Shown here piece by piece: positions 1 through 12,754 of a DNA stretch of 64,000 bases. The position numbers were made by a program, and so were the translations under genes. The stretch is from contig NW_024881296.1 of NCBI RefSeq assembly GCF_018691265.1, positions 9,641,427-9,705,426 of the forward strand, in the 5' to 3' direction. Numbering within the stretch: position 1 is the stretch's first letter; each line of letters begins with the position of its first letter. The DNA comes from Tyto alba. Its lineage: Eukaryota; Chordata; Aves; Strigiformes; Tytonidae. Under the pieces are notes generated by a model. That model was given only the letters and a program-made list of their open reading frames with translations, ran no database searches and was not told the DNA's origin.

Positions 1-2182
1 TACTGGATTGATGTTCTCTCTATTTTACTTAAAGTCTTCCTTGTTCAATGTAAGAGATTACTATCCTTTTTGATCAGTTTTCCTATTTTTCCTAGCGAGT
101 GGAGTGATCTTACTTGTCATTGCTGGCACTGGACCATTTTCTGTCATTATCAGTGGGCCTGTGAAAATACAGATTTTTTACTTCCTCTGTAAAACCAAAA
201 CAGCTGTTAAAAGAAGAGAAAACCAATTCAGTCAAAAGATATTTTGCTAAGTTATTCTTTTTGAAGGAAGACCATGAAATATGGCACTTAATTTAATATG
301 AAATGTTCTATTTAACTTGAAAAGGAATATTTTCTTAAAAGTGACAAAAAATGAAAGCAGATAAAATGGGTCTTGACTTGCCAGCCTTCTTAAGGAAGTG
401 GCAGTTATGATTCTCCTTGATCTAATAGTTTAAGCAGTCACATTATTTCTGGGAAACTCTGGTATCAAAATGTTTTGTCATGAATTACATATCTTAAAGT
501 CTATTCTAAAACAATCCCTGTGGTCCTTTCTGCTGGAACGGCTCCACTTTGAATAGACCACAGGTTGTGTATAATGTAAAAGGGGAAATTTTAATGTAAT
601 GAGTAAAACCATAGTGAATACAATTTTGGCTTGTGTCTCATCAGATATTTTTAGATGATGCATGTATATGTATGTATATGTATATACATGTCTATGTACA
701 TGCATGTACGTATATATGCAGACAAATTACCTATATATGCATATTAGAATATGTAAAAAAACCCCTAGCTTACATATATAAACACATAAAAATACATCTA
801 TGCAGACACATGTACTTACAGGTATTTATACATTGCATGATAAATAGTTTTTCATGCTTCTTTATGTGAAGGCAGATCAGGAAGGTTGACAGCACCCCTC
901 TCCCCAGCACAGACTCGCTACAGGCTCAGGGATGCTGCTCAAACCCCTTCCCATGGCAAAAAGGGAAGGAGCTGATGTTTACACTCACACTGGGTTCTCT
1001 GATAAAGTACCATTACTAAAACTGCAGAGTCACTCTTCTATATTGTAAAGTCACCAAAAACATTTTCAAATAAAACCATGGAGTAATTTAACCTGAGTTT
1101 GCCAATATTCAGCCTAGTACTGCTGCACTGGAGAATCCTCACTTAAGGAAGGATTAAGAAGAGCTGACGTGTTGTTTGTGTTCTTTTTCATGCCATCTTA
1201 TTCATATAATTTTGAGACCCGTTGACAGTCTGTAAGTTCCTGCTCACTAAACTCAAGCATCCACTTTCACCCAATAGGGTGCAATAGCAACCAGTTTTTA
1301 ATGTTCTTTTCTGATGGATAAACCTCAGGACCAATATTTGCTCTTTTGTACTGTTTAGCATTACCCTGGTGAGTCCTCCTTACTTGTTTTCAGAGTTTTT
1401 GTCCTCTCCTCTATCTTTAAAACTTTAAGAGTTCTTTGGTAACTGCTCATTTCATCCTTTTCTAGGAATAAAATTATTTCCTGAGACATAGGGCAATGTG
1501 CTTATTTTTTTAAATGCCTGAATCAGAATGATTCCTTTACCTATGAGGTATTAAAAATACATACTAACATTAAAATTGAGTCATTAATTTTGTTGTCACC
1601 ATACTATTCCTTCAAATACTTTTTTTTCCTCCTTTGATACAGAATCTTTAGTCTTCTGTCTATAAATATGATTGGTGCCTCTCACATAGTGAGAATTGAC
1701 AGAATAAGATTAATAGTTTGTAGTCACCGAACCAGTGTAGTTCAGTGTAGTTTACCAGTGTAATTACATGGAATATTAAATTAATTGAGTAGATTGAGAA
1801 ATCTAGAGATCAGAGTTTGCAGTAACGTCTAGAAATGTCACCCAACATTTGATTCACATATAACCTCAGTGACAAGCAGCTCTGAAAATGAGCTCTACTG
1901 CTTAACAGTATCAAACAATGGTTTGCTGACTAACAACTAGTCAGTTTAACAAGTCTGGCAGCAATGTTATCTTTTTGGAGAAGGAACTGTAGTTCATTAT
2001 ATTAGTAATGCAAATACCATGAAAACAGAATTTGCTCTGAATGAAATGACTCCAGCGATACAGGATTAAGTCATGCCTTTGAGGCGGTGAACTACAGCGG
2101 GAGCACTGCGAGGTTACCAGAGGCACAATGGCTGATAAATTTCCCAGCAAATCAGACTGGAACTGTATGCTCTGAGGATGGT
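1..2182. other. Unique AT-rich non-coding sequence
   Basis: No gene is recognisable. Open frames are short and show no known domain. The only structured part is an ATGT/ATAC-rich low-complexity patch at about 655-790, built from repeated tatgta and tatata words. That patch makes artificial open frames on both strands rich in Tyr, Met and His. The remainder looks like ordinary intergenic or intronic vertebrate sequence. Confidence 0.7.
655..790. repeat. (ATGT/ATAT)-rich low-complexity patch
   Basis: Degenerate alternating purine-pyrimidine sequence with repeated tgtatatg and acatgcatg words, interrupted by short unique stretches. It is a decayed dinucleotide/tetranucleotide microsatellite and not a transposon end. 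Confidence 0.75.
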
Positions 2183-2355
2183 GCTCTGTGATTTGAAAGG
2201 TCTGGGCTCAGTTTCTGGCTCTGCTACAGATTTCCTCTAGGCAAATCACTCACATCTTACTGTGCCTCAGTTCTCCATCTGTAAAAGGGAGATAATGATT
2301 CCCTGACTTGCAAAGGGTTTGGGAAGATTAGTTCATTAATGTTTGAAAGCGGCAG
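2183..2355 (+). mobile_element. Ancient MIR-type SINE relic (MIR1_Amn-like)
   Basis: The order of blocks matches the MIR family. A region derived from the tRNA part comes first (gtctgggctcagtttctggc, then tctgctacag). Next comes a core with aggcaaatcactcac. The most diagnostic block follows: tgtgcctcagttctccatct, then gtaaaagggagataatga. The 3' part (gaagattagttcattaatgtttgaaagc) resembles the LINE-derived tail with its GTAAAGCGCTTTGA-type end. MIRs are non-autonomous SINEs mobilised by L2/L3-type LINEs before the amniote radiation. Copies this readable in a bird are uncommon. Exact boundaries are approximate and no target duplication survives. Confidence 0.82.
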
Positions 2356-3088
2356 TGCTGGAGAGTATATTGCTGTCGAGCTATTTGGGCATATAACCTC
2401 AACAATACCCCCTGAAGCTTGTGAAACACACGGTCTTTTGGGGAAACACAGTTTGTTTTCTCTTCCCCAGGTTGGTGAGAGTGGTTTCAGTCTTCCCACT
2501 TCAGACTGCACAGGCTGGGGAGAACATGAAGTGAAGGGAATTGCCTGAGCACCCATTTGGAGACTGAAGATGTGAGATGAGTCATCTTTTTTGTTTTCTT
2601 ACTGTTGTCTCTATCCAGGTCATGTTCTGATCTTGCTATTGAGACTTTTTGATATACAGAACTGGTTTAAATACAAAGATAAAATTCAGATTTACAGTCT
2701 CTCTGATGACATGACAATTGCTGTAATATTTTAAGGATGAATACTTTTATCTGAAAACATTGTGAGAAATCAAAGCCGAAGTAGAGACACTCAAGAACAT
2801 CCAAATTCATGTTGTAGTCTTTGTTTGCTCAGTAAATTCAGGTGTGGGGAGAATTTATGTTTTTCTTACACAGAATGGTCCCATTCCACACGGTGATCAT
2901 CCTGCACATAAAGTCTTTCAGTGCAAAATTTCTTCAAGCTTCCAACTAAATCATGTAAAAAATGTCAGGTAAGTGAAGAGACAAAAATGAACACATCTTG
3001 ACTAAGGTGTTAATTAGTTTGAAGAAAAAATTACTAATAGCATGCCAAGAGCATGTGGGTAGTTTCAATGATAGCTGGCAGCTTCTCT

Positions 3089-3153
3089 GGGAATATTCCC
3101 CATATTCTCTTCTAAAAGATGGCCCTAAATATCCATTTTTAGAAGAGAATGGG
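3089..3153. other. Long imperfect hairpin next to a 12-bp palindrome
   Basis: The left arm ATTCTCTTCTAAAA (3104-3117) is the exact reverse complement of TTTTAGAAGAGAAT (3137-3150). The stem extends inward as ATGG (3119-3122) with CCAT (3133-3136) after a one-base bulge. It extends outward as CCC (3099-3101) with GGG (3151-3153) after a two-base bulge. That gives about 21 paired bases around a 10-base loop. The perfect palindrome GGGAATATTCCC (3089-3100) abuts it. The size is slightly short for a canonical miRNA precursor. It could also be a remnant of a small inverted-repeat transposon, or chance. No transcript evidence is available. Confidence 0.6.
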
Positions 3154-3483
3154 TTTGTGAATATTGTAGCTTATGTTCTTAGAAAAATTAGTTCAAGGAA
3201 ATGTAGTAAGAAAAAAATTTATAGTTATAGGAATTCAATTCCTTGCTTTCTGTAAAAAATCCTCATAACTGGTGCTATTATATAAATGTGCCTGTGAGAT
3301 TATTTGAGAACATCTCCTATTTATTTCATTAATCACTTAGCAGAGGAATGAAATCTTGCAAACCATCCATCTGCAGACCTTGAAAATGTATCTCTTCTGC
3401 ATATGATTCTTGTACCCACTCATTAATAAAATATTGGAGTGCCTTCTACTCAAAACACAAGATTAACATCTATCACCTGTGGT

Positions 3484-3519
3484 TTTTGGTTTTGTTTTGT
3501 TTTGTTTTTTTTTTTTTCC
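3484..3519 (+). repeat. (GTTTT)n / poly-T tract
   Basis: Three to four GTTTT units run into an uninterrupted T run. It is a simple repeat, and on the other strand it could be the A-rich tail of something, but no element body is visible next to it. Confidence 0.8.
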
Positions 3520-4419
3520 CCATTAACTTTAATGTTTCTCTTAAATGATTTGAGATCAATAGGAATAGTTGCAGAATGAGGTGCAATTTGATGTGATGTG
3601 AGACTTGGGGTTGATGTAAAAAGAGATAAGAAGGACAAAATGAGAAGAACAAGTGATGTCTTTGCCCATCTATGCACCAAAGAGCAAAACATCTGGATTC
3701 TGTATTCCCTTCACTTCTCATTCTTCTGCAGCCACTGATCAAACTGTGTAAAGCAAACAAAATGGAAGCAAGCTGGATCTGATGGCAACAGTGTAGTATA
3801 GGATCCTTACTGTGCAGCCTGGCTTTTGTTCAACACACCATGTAGCCACAGGGACTGTGGGGTTGAAGAAAGACAAGACCTCTATGTTTTTCATGTACTT
3901 AGGAAAAAAGAACAAAGAACCTGATGTTACATTGTTTAGGCTTTCCAGCATTCCTGGCGTGAAGGTCTGTGCTCCATAAAAGCACTGACTGGGCTGGTAT
4001 TCAACCACATGCTTAGTATTTTGTGCTGTAGATATATTTTTATGTGTTTAGATGTGTTGCTGGTTACTCTTTTTTAAGTAAAGAAAAATGGATCAGCTGT
4101 TATTAAGATTTTACACAGGTTGTATCAGAGAATAAGAGGAAATGATGTTTGGATATAAAAATAGAATGTATTTGACATATATGTATATTTTGCAAGTGTA
4201 TGGCTCCATAGAGAATATCAGTTACTTACAGAAGAAAAGAGGGGATCAAAACAGGCACAGAATGTCCTGCAGCATGGTGAGGAGTCTGAAGTAAGGCACT
4301 ACTAAAGGCAAGAAGGGTGGAATTTCATCCTTGGTACTTGCCCATTCAATTATTTCTTTTAAACTGCATCTGATACCTGTCAGAGTGTTTAATGTTAGTG
4401 AGCCAAGGCAAATTATTTC

Positions 4420-4435
4420 TTTTTTTTTTTTTTTT
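4420..4435 (+). repeat. T16 homopolymer
   Basis: Sixteen consecutive T residues in unique sequence. Simple repeat only. Confidence 0.85.
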
Positions 4436-6333
4436 CTCCCAGTAGTCAACGAAGTTCAACAAGAAGCACTACTCTGGTGTCAAAAAGGCAAGTGAAAACA
4501 ATTTCACTCACCTGCTGAAATGAAGACCTTCTATTTAGGTCTCAGGCAGAGGTGTCTGTGTGGGGCCAGGCCCACGGCCCGGCGAGGGGCAGGAGAAACA
4601 TCTCTACAGACCCAGCTGCCTGCTAGGGCTCTACCCAGAGCAAAGCAGCAGCCGAGCCAGCTGCTGGCAAACCTCGGCCTCATTATGAATTCTACAGTAC
4701 ACTCCTGTAAAAAGGATGGCAGCTCTTGATATCTAAGACAACTGCTAAAATAATATTTAATATTGAGTCACATAGATATAAAGACACTGGAAACCATTTT
4801 ATATGTAGATCTCCATCCTTCCTCCTGACAATTTACCTGACTGATTTTCCCACACCTGTAGGCACCTAGGAAAAGCAAGTGTGTAAGACCAATAGAATTC
4901 ATTCCCTTCTTTCTGATAGCTTTCCAAAATTGTCTGCAGCAATCATATACTTTTCAAACTGGAATTGCCACATTGATTTCAAGTAATATCATTCAAATGC
5001 TAAAGCATTCTATCAACAATTTTATTTCCATTTCTCTTCTCTTTTGTTACATTATGGCTTGAAATTGTATCTCCATCTTTGTGTCACTTTTTATATTCTT
5101 TTTCAACTTTAAAATAATTAAAACCATGTCAGTGGAAAGGATATTCTTAAAATAATGGGGCTTCACATGTGTTGCATAATCTCCCAGTTCTCTCTCATCT
5201 TGTATTCTTCACTGAGGCTTTATCATCTAGAATGTAAAGAAACCAAAGGGTCACCTGGTTTCTATGCCTGCTGAGCACCAGCCTCAGAGAAACAATCTTT
5301 GATTCTTCATAAATTCTATTGCATTTGAGTAGTTAACTGATACAACGCTTTCACTTTGCTTGCAGCACCTGGTTTGAATAGTGTCTTAGACATTTTAATA
5401 CAGTCATCTGTACTATTTTGAAACAGTCTGAAGTGTAACACTTTAAACATTTCAGTGCTACAGAGACATTTACCTACAGACCAGAGAAATAAATAAAATA
5501 AAATAGAAAATACAAATTAATTTGCTCGTCTGAGCCCTGATAATCAGTTGCTTGTATTTAGACAAATGGAACTCCTATTGAACTTGGATGTTACAAGATT
5601 ATTAGGTGAACAGGTAGCAAGTGATAGAAGGCATAAAAACTGGGAAGGTAAGTGGACCTACTGGATGACTCCTCACTCTTTCAACAGTCAAAAATAGTAT
5701 CTTTGACAGTCATTTGCAGTAATAATAGCCCACCTGAGTGGGCTCTGTCAAATTAGTATATTGATGTGTACTTGTCTAAATGTGAGATGTTGTGTTTTAC
5801 TAATGATCTGTGAAGAATTATATCATTGAATATGTAGATCAGCCCTGTTGCCTAGAAGTCTGCTTGAACTTTGAAACTCACCTTTTCTGAAATTTTTAAA
5901 ATTCAACATAATGTCTTAATTCATCTACTTGAAATTTGAATAAATGAATTTCTTAAATACCTATTTTGAGCGCACCATTTATTATTTACATGCTCCCTAT
6001 TGAATAAGTTATAAGCATAGTATTTTTCCAGTTGCATTTTTTAAATTAATGAGTTCACACTTCAATTTTTTTTTTTTTAAAGTTACTCATGTAAATGCAG
6101 TTGGTTCAACTTCTTTTCACCATTACAAAATTGTTTTCTAAAATATAATACAATAGAAACTGTAATTCTGTTTCCATCAGAACTTTTCCCAGAGGGTAAA
6201 ATTCATTTCACCCACCTGAAAAAGTGTAGTAGGACTTTCCTGAGTAAGTTTTGACAGTTTGGGAATTTATCTGCATTACATTATAAATGTCATTTTGCTC
6301 TGTGAATAACATCACAGCATATATTCCCAGCAC

Positions 6334-7054
6334 AGGCTTGAGAGGTGGGCCTGTGTAAACCTCATGAAGTTCAACAAGGCTGAGTGCAAGGTCCTGCACA
6401 TGGGTCAGAGCAATCCCAGGCATAAACACAGGCTGGGTGATGAGTGGATTGAGAGCAGCCCTGGGGAGAAGGACTTGGGGTAGCAGTGGGTGGAAAACTG
6501 ACCCTGAGCCAGCAACATGCACTCACAGCCCAGAGAGCCAACCTTATCCTGGGCTGCAGCAAGAGGAGCATGACCAGCAGGTCAAGGGAGGGGATTCTGC
6601 CTCTCTACTCCACTCTTGTGAGACCCCACCTGCAGTGCTGGGTCCAGCTCTGGGGCCCCCGGTATAAGAAGGACATGGAGCTGCTTGACCAGGTCCAGAG
6701 GAGAGCCATGAAGATGATGAGGGGGATGGAGCAACTGCCTGATGAGGACAGGCTGAGACACTTGGGGTTGTTCAGGCTGAAGAAGGCTCTGGGGAGACCT
6801 TATAGCAGCCTTCCAGTACTGAAGGGGGGCCTACAGGGAAGATGGGGAGGGACTCTGTCAGGGAGTATAGGGATAGGATGAGGGGTAGAAATTTTAAACT
6901 GAAAGAGGGTAGATGTAGATTAGATCTAAGGAATAAATTCTTCCCTGTGAGGGTGGTGAGGCCCTGGCCCAGGGTGCCCAGAGCAGCTGTGGCTGCCCCC
7001 TCCCTGGAAGGGTTCAAGGCCAGGTTGGACGGGGCTGGGAGCAATGTGGTCTAG
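6334..7054 (+). pseudogene. CR1 ORF2 C-terminal fragment (reverse transcriptase polyprotein), frameshifted
   Basis: This is the C-terminal part of the CR1 ORF2 protein, downstream of the reverse transcriptase catalytic core; the endonuclease and the catalytic aspartate motif are absent because of the 5' truncation. Three frames together cover it. Frame one (6334-6483) reads through the [24 protein letters not shown] block and ends in a stop. Frame two (6486 to about 6790) carries VRPHLQCWVQLWGP and KKDMELLDQVQRRAMKM. Frame three (6842-7054) carries FKLKEGR and ends with SLEGFKARLDGAGSNVV followed by TAG at the expected end of ORF2. At least two frameshifts separate the pieces, so no product is expected. 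The open frames here are fossils of this protein and not host genes. Confidence 0.93.
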
Positions 7055-7123
7055 TGGAAGGTGTCCCTGCACATGGCAGGGGGGTTGGAACCTGATGGCC
7101 TTTAAGATCCCTTCCAACCCAAA

Positions 7124-7168
7124 CCATTCTATGATCCTATGATTCTATGACTGATTCTATGATTCTGT
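7124..7168 (+). repeat. CR1 3'-terminal octamer repeats
   Basis: About five degenerate copies of attctatg/a in the order attctatg, atcctatg, attctatga, attctatg, attctgtg. This repeat is the 3' end that the CR1 reverse transcriptase recognises, and it fixes the element's orientation as plus. Confidence 0.93.
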
Positions 7169-10100
7169 GTTGGGAAATGTGGATTCTTGCACTGGAGCAA
7201 TTTTGTTCCATACATGTTCTTGTCCCTGCAGAAGGTGAATTACAACCCCGCTGAAGGGAATGAGGTCATCTGAGGACAAACTGTAAAACTGGATGTCCTG
7301 TGATACACAGTAGCTTGTATTAAGTTGCCTAATGGAACACTGAGTATATTCTTAATCTCTTTGCCCATATTTGCTATCTCAAGAAATGAGGATAATAAAA
7401 ATAATAATGCTTTGCGGGCTTAAGCAATAGGACTTCTGTGACACATGGGACTTGGTGCTGGCAAGGGTATCCTCACTGTGTCGTTACACAGTGCACAGTG
7501 GGACCTCTGTTTTGTTTTAGACATGGAGGCAGTCACTAACCACATCATTTATCATTAAGCCAAAATGTTCTGTGTCTATTTTACCCTGTCAATGCTTTCA
7601 TTCAGTATAATATAAGATGCTGATAGTGTTATTTTATACTACTATTGTACTAACTAGGTAACAGCCATAGTTAGTTCATGGTACTGATTAATAAGAGTTC
7701 GTGACAGATTACCATATTAGCTCAGCTGCTGTGTGATACCCATGAAAAAACAATACAGAACTATAACAACCGAGCCATTTGCCTAGATCACAGCCAATAT
7801 ATTATACTGCTACTAGAAACTGAATGATATTTAACTATCACACAATGGATGTTTGAACGTGAGGTGTTCCAACTCCTACTGTGATTACTATTGTTCTGAC
7901 TGAAGACAGATGTTTAACTATGCCAATATATGTCAGTCTTTCAGCCTGAATGAAGAGCAAAAGTTTTCAGATAAACTGCGATGGAGCAATTAAACTCATC
8001 TGCATGAAGCTTAAAGTAGATAGCTTGTGATTTATGCACTCACAATAAATTCCTTGCACAACTTTTCTCCTTTTGCTCCATTATACTCTGAATGGGATTA
8101 CCTACATCATGGTAGAAAGATTCCTGCCAGGTAGTATGAAATATGTTGCAAAGCAGAGCAAGCTTCTGTTTGTGGGGAAAAAGAAAAATGAAATGTAACT
8201 ATGTTTTTTAAATTTTGTATATTTTTGATGGTTGCTTTTTACACTGCAATTCTTATGGAAAAGTTTCTCAGACGTGCTTGTAGTGGTGAAGCAGCAAATA
8301 AAAATACCTTGAAAACAAAGCAGAAGAATGCTATCAACGAAAGGAAATAAGAGACAGTTACTAACCACCTACTAATGATGAATGTTTTTTTACCTCTGTA
8401 CCAAAAGTACAATAAAAATTAAATGAAAGGAAATATTATATAGCTGTTATGAAACATTATAAAAGATTAACTTGAATTTTCCATGAAAGTACTATACCTT
8501 CCTTGCAGTAAAGGCATCTGAAAAGCGGCTTGCTGTTTGAAGTGATGTTCAGAACTTCCCAATGAAATTTGAGTTGCTTGTCAGATGTGCAGAATAGAAA
8601 AGATGTAGAGTTAAAAAGGGAAAGGTTAACAGTCATTCTGAGTTTCCTCACCCTCTGATCAATAAGAATATTAAAACTGTGTACCTTATGCTCTGTAGCA
8701 TAGAAAGCCAGAGTTATCAGGGATAAAGTGCCAAGGTCCGCAAGTTCATAGTGGCAGATAGTTGTTTACCATAGTCAAATATCTAAAAAACCTAAGTAAG
8801 GTCAATATTATTTTTGGGATGTGGTTAAGAACATGGAGTACTTCTACAACAATATTTAATAAAATCTATTTTCTCCTCTGAAGAATTATACATGTCCATC
8901 TCTCACATATAAACCAGTGTTTAATAGATAGGTCTCAGGTTCTTATTTCTACCCTGCCATTAAGGTTATCTTTTGTCTGGCAAGACTGTCGCTTCCAAAG
9001 CTATAAGATATCTGGAGTAACAGAGGCAGATGTTTGTGGTAGAGTGAACATGGACAAAATCTTATTATACTGACAATATTAAAAATGTAGTTGAGGGAGA
9101 CAACTTAGGACAAAGATCTTTAAAAACACTTGAACAATGGAAAGCCAGCAACAAATGATCGCAGCTGCTAAATAAGAAAAATACTGAGCCTTAAAATTAG
9201 GAAGGAGAAAAAAAAAAAGAAAACTTGTGAAATTATTAGATAGGGTTTTTTATAGATTCATTGTTAACTTTTGTAAAATATTTTAATTCTGATAATCAAA
9301 TATATCTGTGTATATGCAGAAATATCTGATGGTCCTGGAATTGAAAAGAAAGATACAATTTCTCATTCAATTTGTCAAAGCACTCTTCAACACCAAAGTT
9401 TTATCTGATTCTCTAAACTCAAGGTTAAGTTAGGGAATTCTTTCTTTTTAAAAAAGCTTTCAGTTTGTTTGCTTTTATAGAGAGATCCTATAAAGCTTTT
9501 ACATGGAGGATTATCCTGTGGGAAGTTATTTAATGAAAACATCCATAGTATCAGCCTTCAGACATAGAACCTCCAAAACTAATTTGATTTTCTGTCTGCC
9601 TAAGAATCAATTAGTTCTCTTCTGATCTCATTAAAGAAGAAAAATGCTGGAACAAAAGTCAAGCTTTCTCACTGAATTACAGAATGAGGCAGGAACTTCT
9701 TGATCATATAGATACGTATGAGAAGATATATACCAGAAATGGGGGAAAAAACCACAAGAAACATATAATGCCACAGCATTATACAGATCTTCAGAGACAC
9801 CTCAGCATTTTTGGTAATCCTATTAATTTTAAAATTATTTTTTTGTATTTAAAATTTATATTTTAATAAATATATATGCATATGTATACAAATACACACC
9901 TCTTCTTTATTATACTAATTAAGTGTGCTTTTGTAGGTCAAATTCACTATTATGACCCATCGAAGCTCTGAGGAATCTTAAAACTATTTGTGCTGATGGA
10001 AATATAAATAATTCTTAATACATCTCTTTTACAACTAGATGGAAAATTGAACTTTAGCACTGCAGTAGCACAGACAATGCAGTTGGTTTCATGGTCTTAT

Positions 10101-12750
10101 GATATTTACATACACAACACATTAACTTTTTAAGCAAGCAGGATCATTCATTTATTAGACATATGCTGTGGAGTAGTGACTGTCCCACCTATTAGTGACA
10201 AGCAAGTGAAAATAATTAACCACGACTAACATTAACTCCAGGAGTTGCATAGTCACAGAAATATCACTATAAGGATGACTTAAATATTAATGCTTGCAGT
10301 CAGACCACTGTTATCATCATTGACAAATTTCTTTTAAGTACTGAATTACTGGACTGTGTCTATTTTAAAATCTTTGTTTAAACTCATAAATATATAACAG
10401 TGTTACAGAAATTTTTATATGTTCTCTAAATAGGATGAATATATGTAAACTATTTTTATACAGTAATTGAGATGTTCTTTTTATGCATTGATTGTTCTCT
10501 GATATTGCTAGTAAGCCAGGTGACATATGAAAGCTGTCTCAGAATGGAAATGTGTTTGAGGTTTGCAAAGTGATGTAAGTGATGGATGAGGCTAATGCAG
10601 ACCCATTGCTCATCAAATCCCATCATACAAGAATTAAGGAATAAGCAATAAAACTATTACAAAATTTATTTAAAACAGCTAACAGAAATCAGGGCTTTTT
10701 CATGATGAATAGTGAACTTTCAGAATTTGTTCAGATGGGAAAAAAAAAAACCTGAATGATATTACCAGAAGTTCAAAAAGTATTAGGCAAATTCTTAGAC
10801 AGATTGTTCATAATGGATATTGATGGGAGTAGGGAGGATACCACTCTTGCAAATGATGGAAGAGTGTAAGAGCAATGGACCCTTGGTAGCAGCTGGGGTG
10901 TTACTTATTTTACATTCTCATAAAGGACTAGCAGACAGAGAAATGATATGATTCAGATGACAAAATTTACCACTAATATCTAAATACCTTCAAGATCTCG
11001 TTATATGTTCCCCTGTGACACTTGGGCTGCTCACCCATAGAGATGAATGTATATTGCTTTTTTATTTCCCTTAAAAAGGCTTCTTTTCACAGTGTATTTC
11101 AATAGATAAAAAAGGCTTACCATATTGTTGGGTATACATTAAGCGTCCAGCTGTACTTCTGATGGAAGAGTAAATGCTGGGTGCCTCTCATGAGCTGCCC
11201 TTCACTGTGACAAGTCTTGGTGAACACTGTCATCCCTGTCCCTGCTGAGAGGAGCTGTCAGATCAGGAACAAAGATGCACTCATGAAGAAGCAACAATGA
11301 AATTGCAAGGTAGGGTTCGTTTGTACATTTTACACTCCAAGACCAGTCATAGTTGAGGAAAAGAGAGAGTCCATACATGTTAAACCCAGGAAGGGTTGAG
11401 GAGAAGGATGTAAGCGCTGTGTAAGCCAGTACTCCCAATTCAATGGCATGCTCGGCCAAAACAGGGTCTTAAGCAGAGCAGTTTATGCATTATGAATATT
11501 GGATGGTGAATGATCTAGAACTGCTACCTCTGTACATTAAAGAGACTTAATGAGCTGTATTGAGGCTTGCTTTTGTCCTTTTTCTTCCCTTCCAATATTC
11601 TCAAACTTGCAATCAGTACCTCTCACATAGACATTTCAACAGTTTCCATGCCATAAACAGGGGAATTTCCTCAAAGCAGTGTTAAAGAAACCTAACTACA
11701 GGCTGAGCCTGTCCCTGCTCAAAGGTGGATTGCAGAGCATGTATGTGAACAGACTTCACTTCAGGCCTCCGAGCCATAATGAAATAATTTTGCTGTTATT
11801 GCTATGATTTCACAGAAGATCTTTTCTCTCTAGACACAAAAATTTCTCTTTCACCCGAGTCTACAAAGAGGACGTCAAGGAGTTGATATTTCTAGCTGTA
11901 AATTCACATTCATATTACTGTTAAAACACTCCTTTGGTTTTTCAGGGATGCCAGACGGTGGATGCAGCCCAAAGCCAGAGATGCTGCTGACCTCTGGACT
12001 GCTGCCCTCCAACCCTGAAATGCTCCATAGTTTTCTCTGGTCTTTGGTCTTTAAAAGTCTGCAGAAGAACTGAGTTTGGAGAGGTAAGGAGGTCAGTCCC
12101 AGCGGCACTGGGAGGTGGGTCACATCTGAACAAGGGATACGGGTTGAAAATGTTACAATGCAAATCATTAAAGACACAGCAAAGAAAACTGACCATCAAA
12201 ATGTTAGCAAGTCTGCTTGTTTTCTAGGACACAGACAGAAGATTCTCTGCTTTTAATGCAAAATCCTCATGCCAAAATTGAAGAGAGTGAATTGAAGATG
12301 ATGCTGAGTAGTAGATGCCACAAGGGCCTGTCAAGAGAAGGGGTGCAGGAGATGTTACAGAATTAGTTTGGAACTAAAGTATTATGAGTTTTGGAGAAAA
12401 ATACAAGAGTTTTCAGTGTTTTCCACTGGTAACTCAATGATTTCTATGGAACTAAAAAAATATTTTCGGAGTCCTTCTAATGAAAATCTTTAATGTTACA
12501 GAGTTATTGTAGGATTTTAAAGTGAATAGCCAGGAACATTTCCCTGTGATTAGCTGAGGATAAAAAATAAATTGTCCTGGGACTACTTCAGTTATAAACT
12601 GTCACCATCACAATGATGAGAGTTAAATTCCCATTTCTGAAGATTATATGAGTGTTGCAAATGTGTTTTCATTCTGCCTTATTATATGATAAAGGCCAAC
12701 CTAATTTATCCTTTTGGGACTGAGGCATTCAATCTCAATCTTTTTGGTTA
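7169..12750. other. Unique AT-rich non-coding sequence
   Basis: No gene or complete transposon is recognised. A weak MIR-like piece lies at about 7345-7412. Short A-runs occur near 9209 and 10739, and a very AT-rich patch lies at about 9820-9895. Open frames in this stretch stay at or below about 100 codons and show no domain. Confidence 0.65.
7345..7412 (+). mobile_element. Possible degenerate MIR SINE fragment
   Basis: The sequence cttaatctctttgcccat, then gctatctcaagaaatgagga and taataaaaataataatgc, follows the MIR core-to-tail order (control of CTCTGTGCC, then CATCTGTAAAATGAGGATAATAATA). Divergence is high and both ends are unclear, so this is a tentative call. Confidence 0.4.
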
Positions 12751-12754
12751 AGTT

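Larger units (their letters stand above)
2356..6333. other. Unique non-coding sequence between MIR relic and CR1
   Basis: No gene is recognised. It holds the hairpin at 3099-3153, a GTTTT/T-rich tract at about 3484-3519, a T16 run at 4420-4435 and a poly-T run near 6067-6079. A GC-richer island at about 4545-4680 has no clear origin; it contains one short open frame with no recognisable domain. Confidence 0.65.
6334..7168 (+). mobile_element. CR1 LINE, 5'-truncated 3' end
   Basis: About 835 bp of the 3' end of a chicken-repeat-1 (CR1) non-LTR retrotransposon in sense orientation. It starts abruptly inside ORF2, as is typical of incomplete reverse transcription. It runs through the end of ORF2 into a short 3' UTR that carries the conserved block ccttccaacccaaaccattc. 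It ends in the characteristic 8-bp terminal repeats (attctatg/atcctatg/attctatga) between about 7124 and 7168. The ORF2 part carries frameshifts, so the copy is dead. CR1 does not end in poly-A and usually makes no clear target duplication; none is seen here. Confidence 0.97.

Noticed and set aside
478..869. Opposed Tyr/His/Met-rich open frames
   Set aside because: They are translations of an ATGT/ATAC low-complexity patch.
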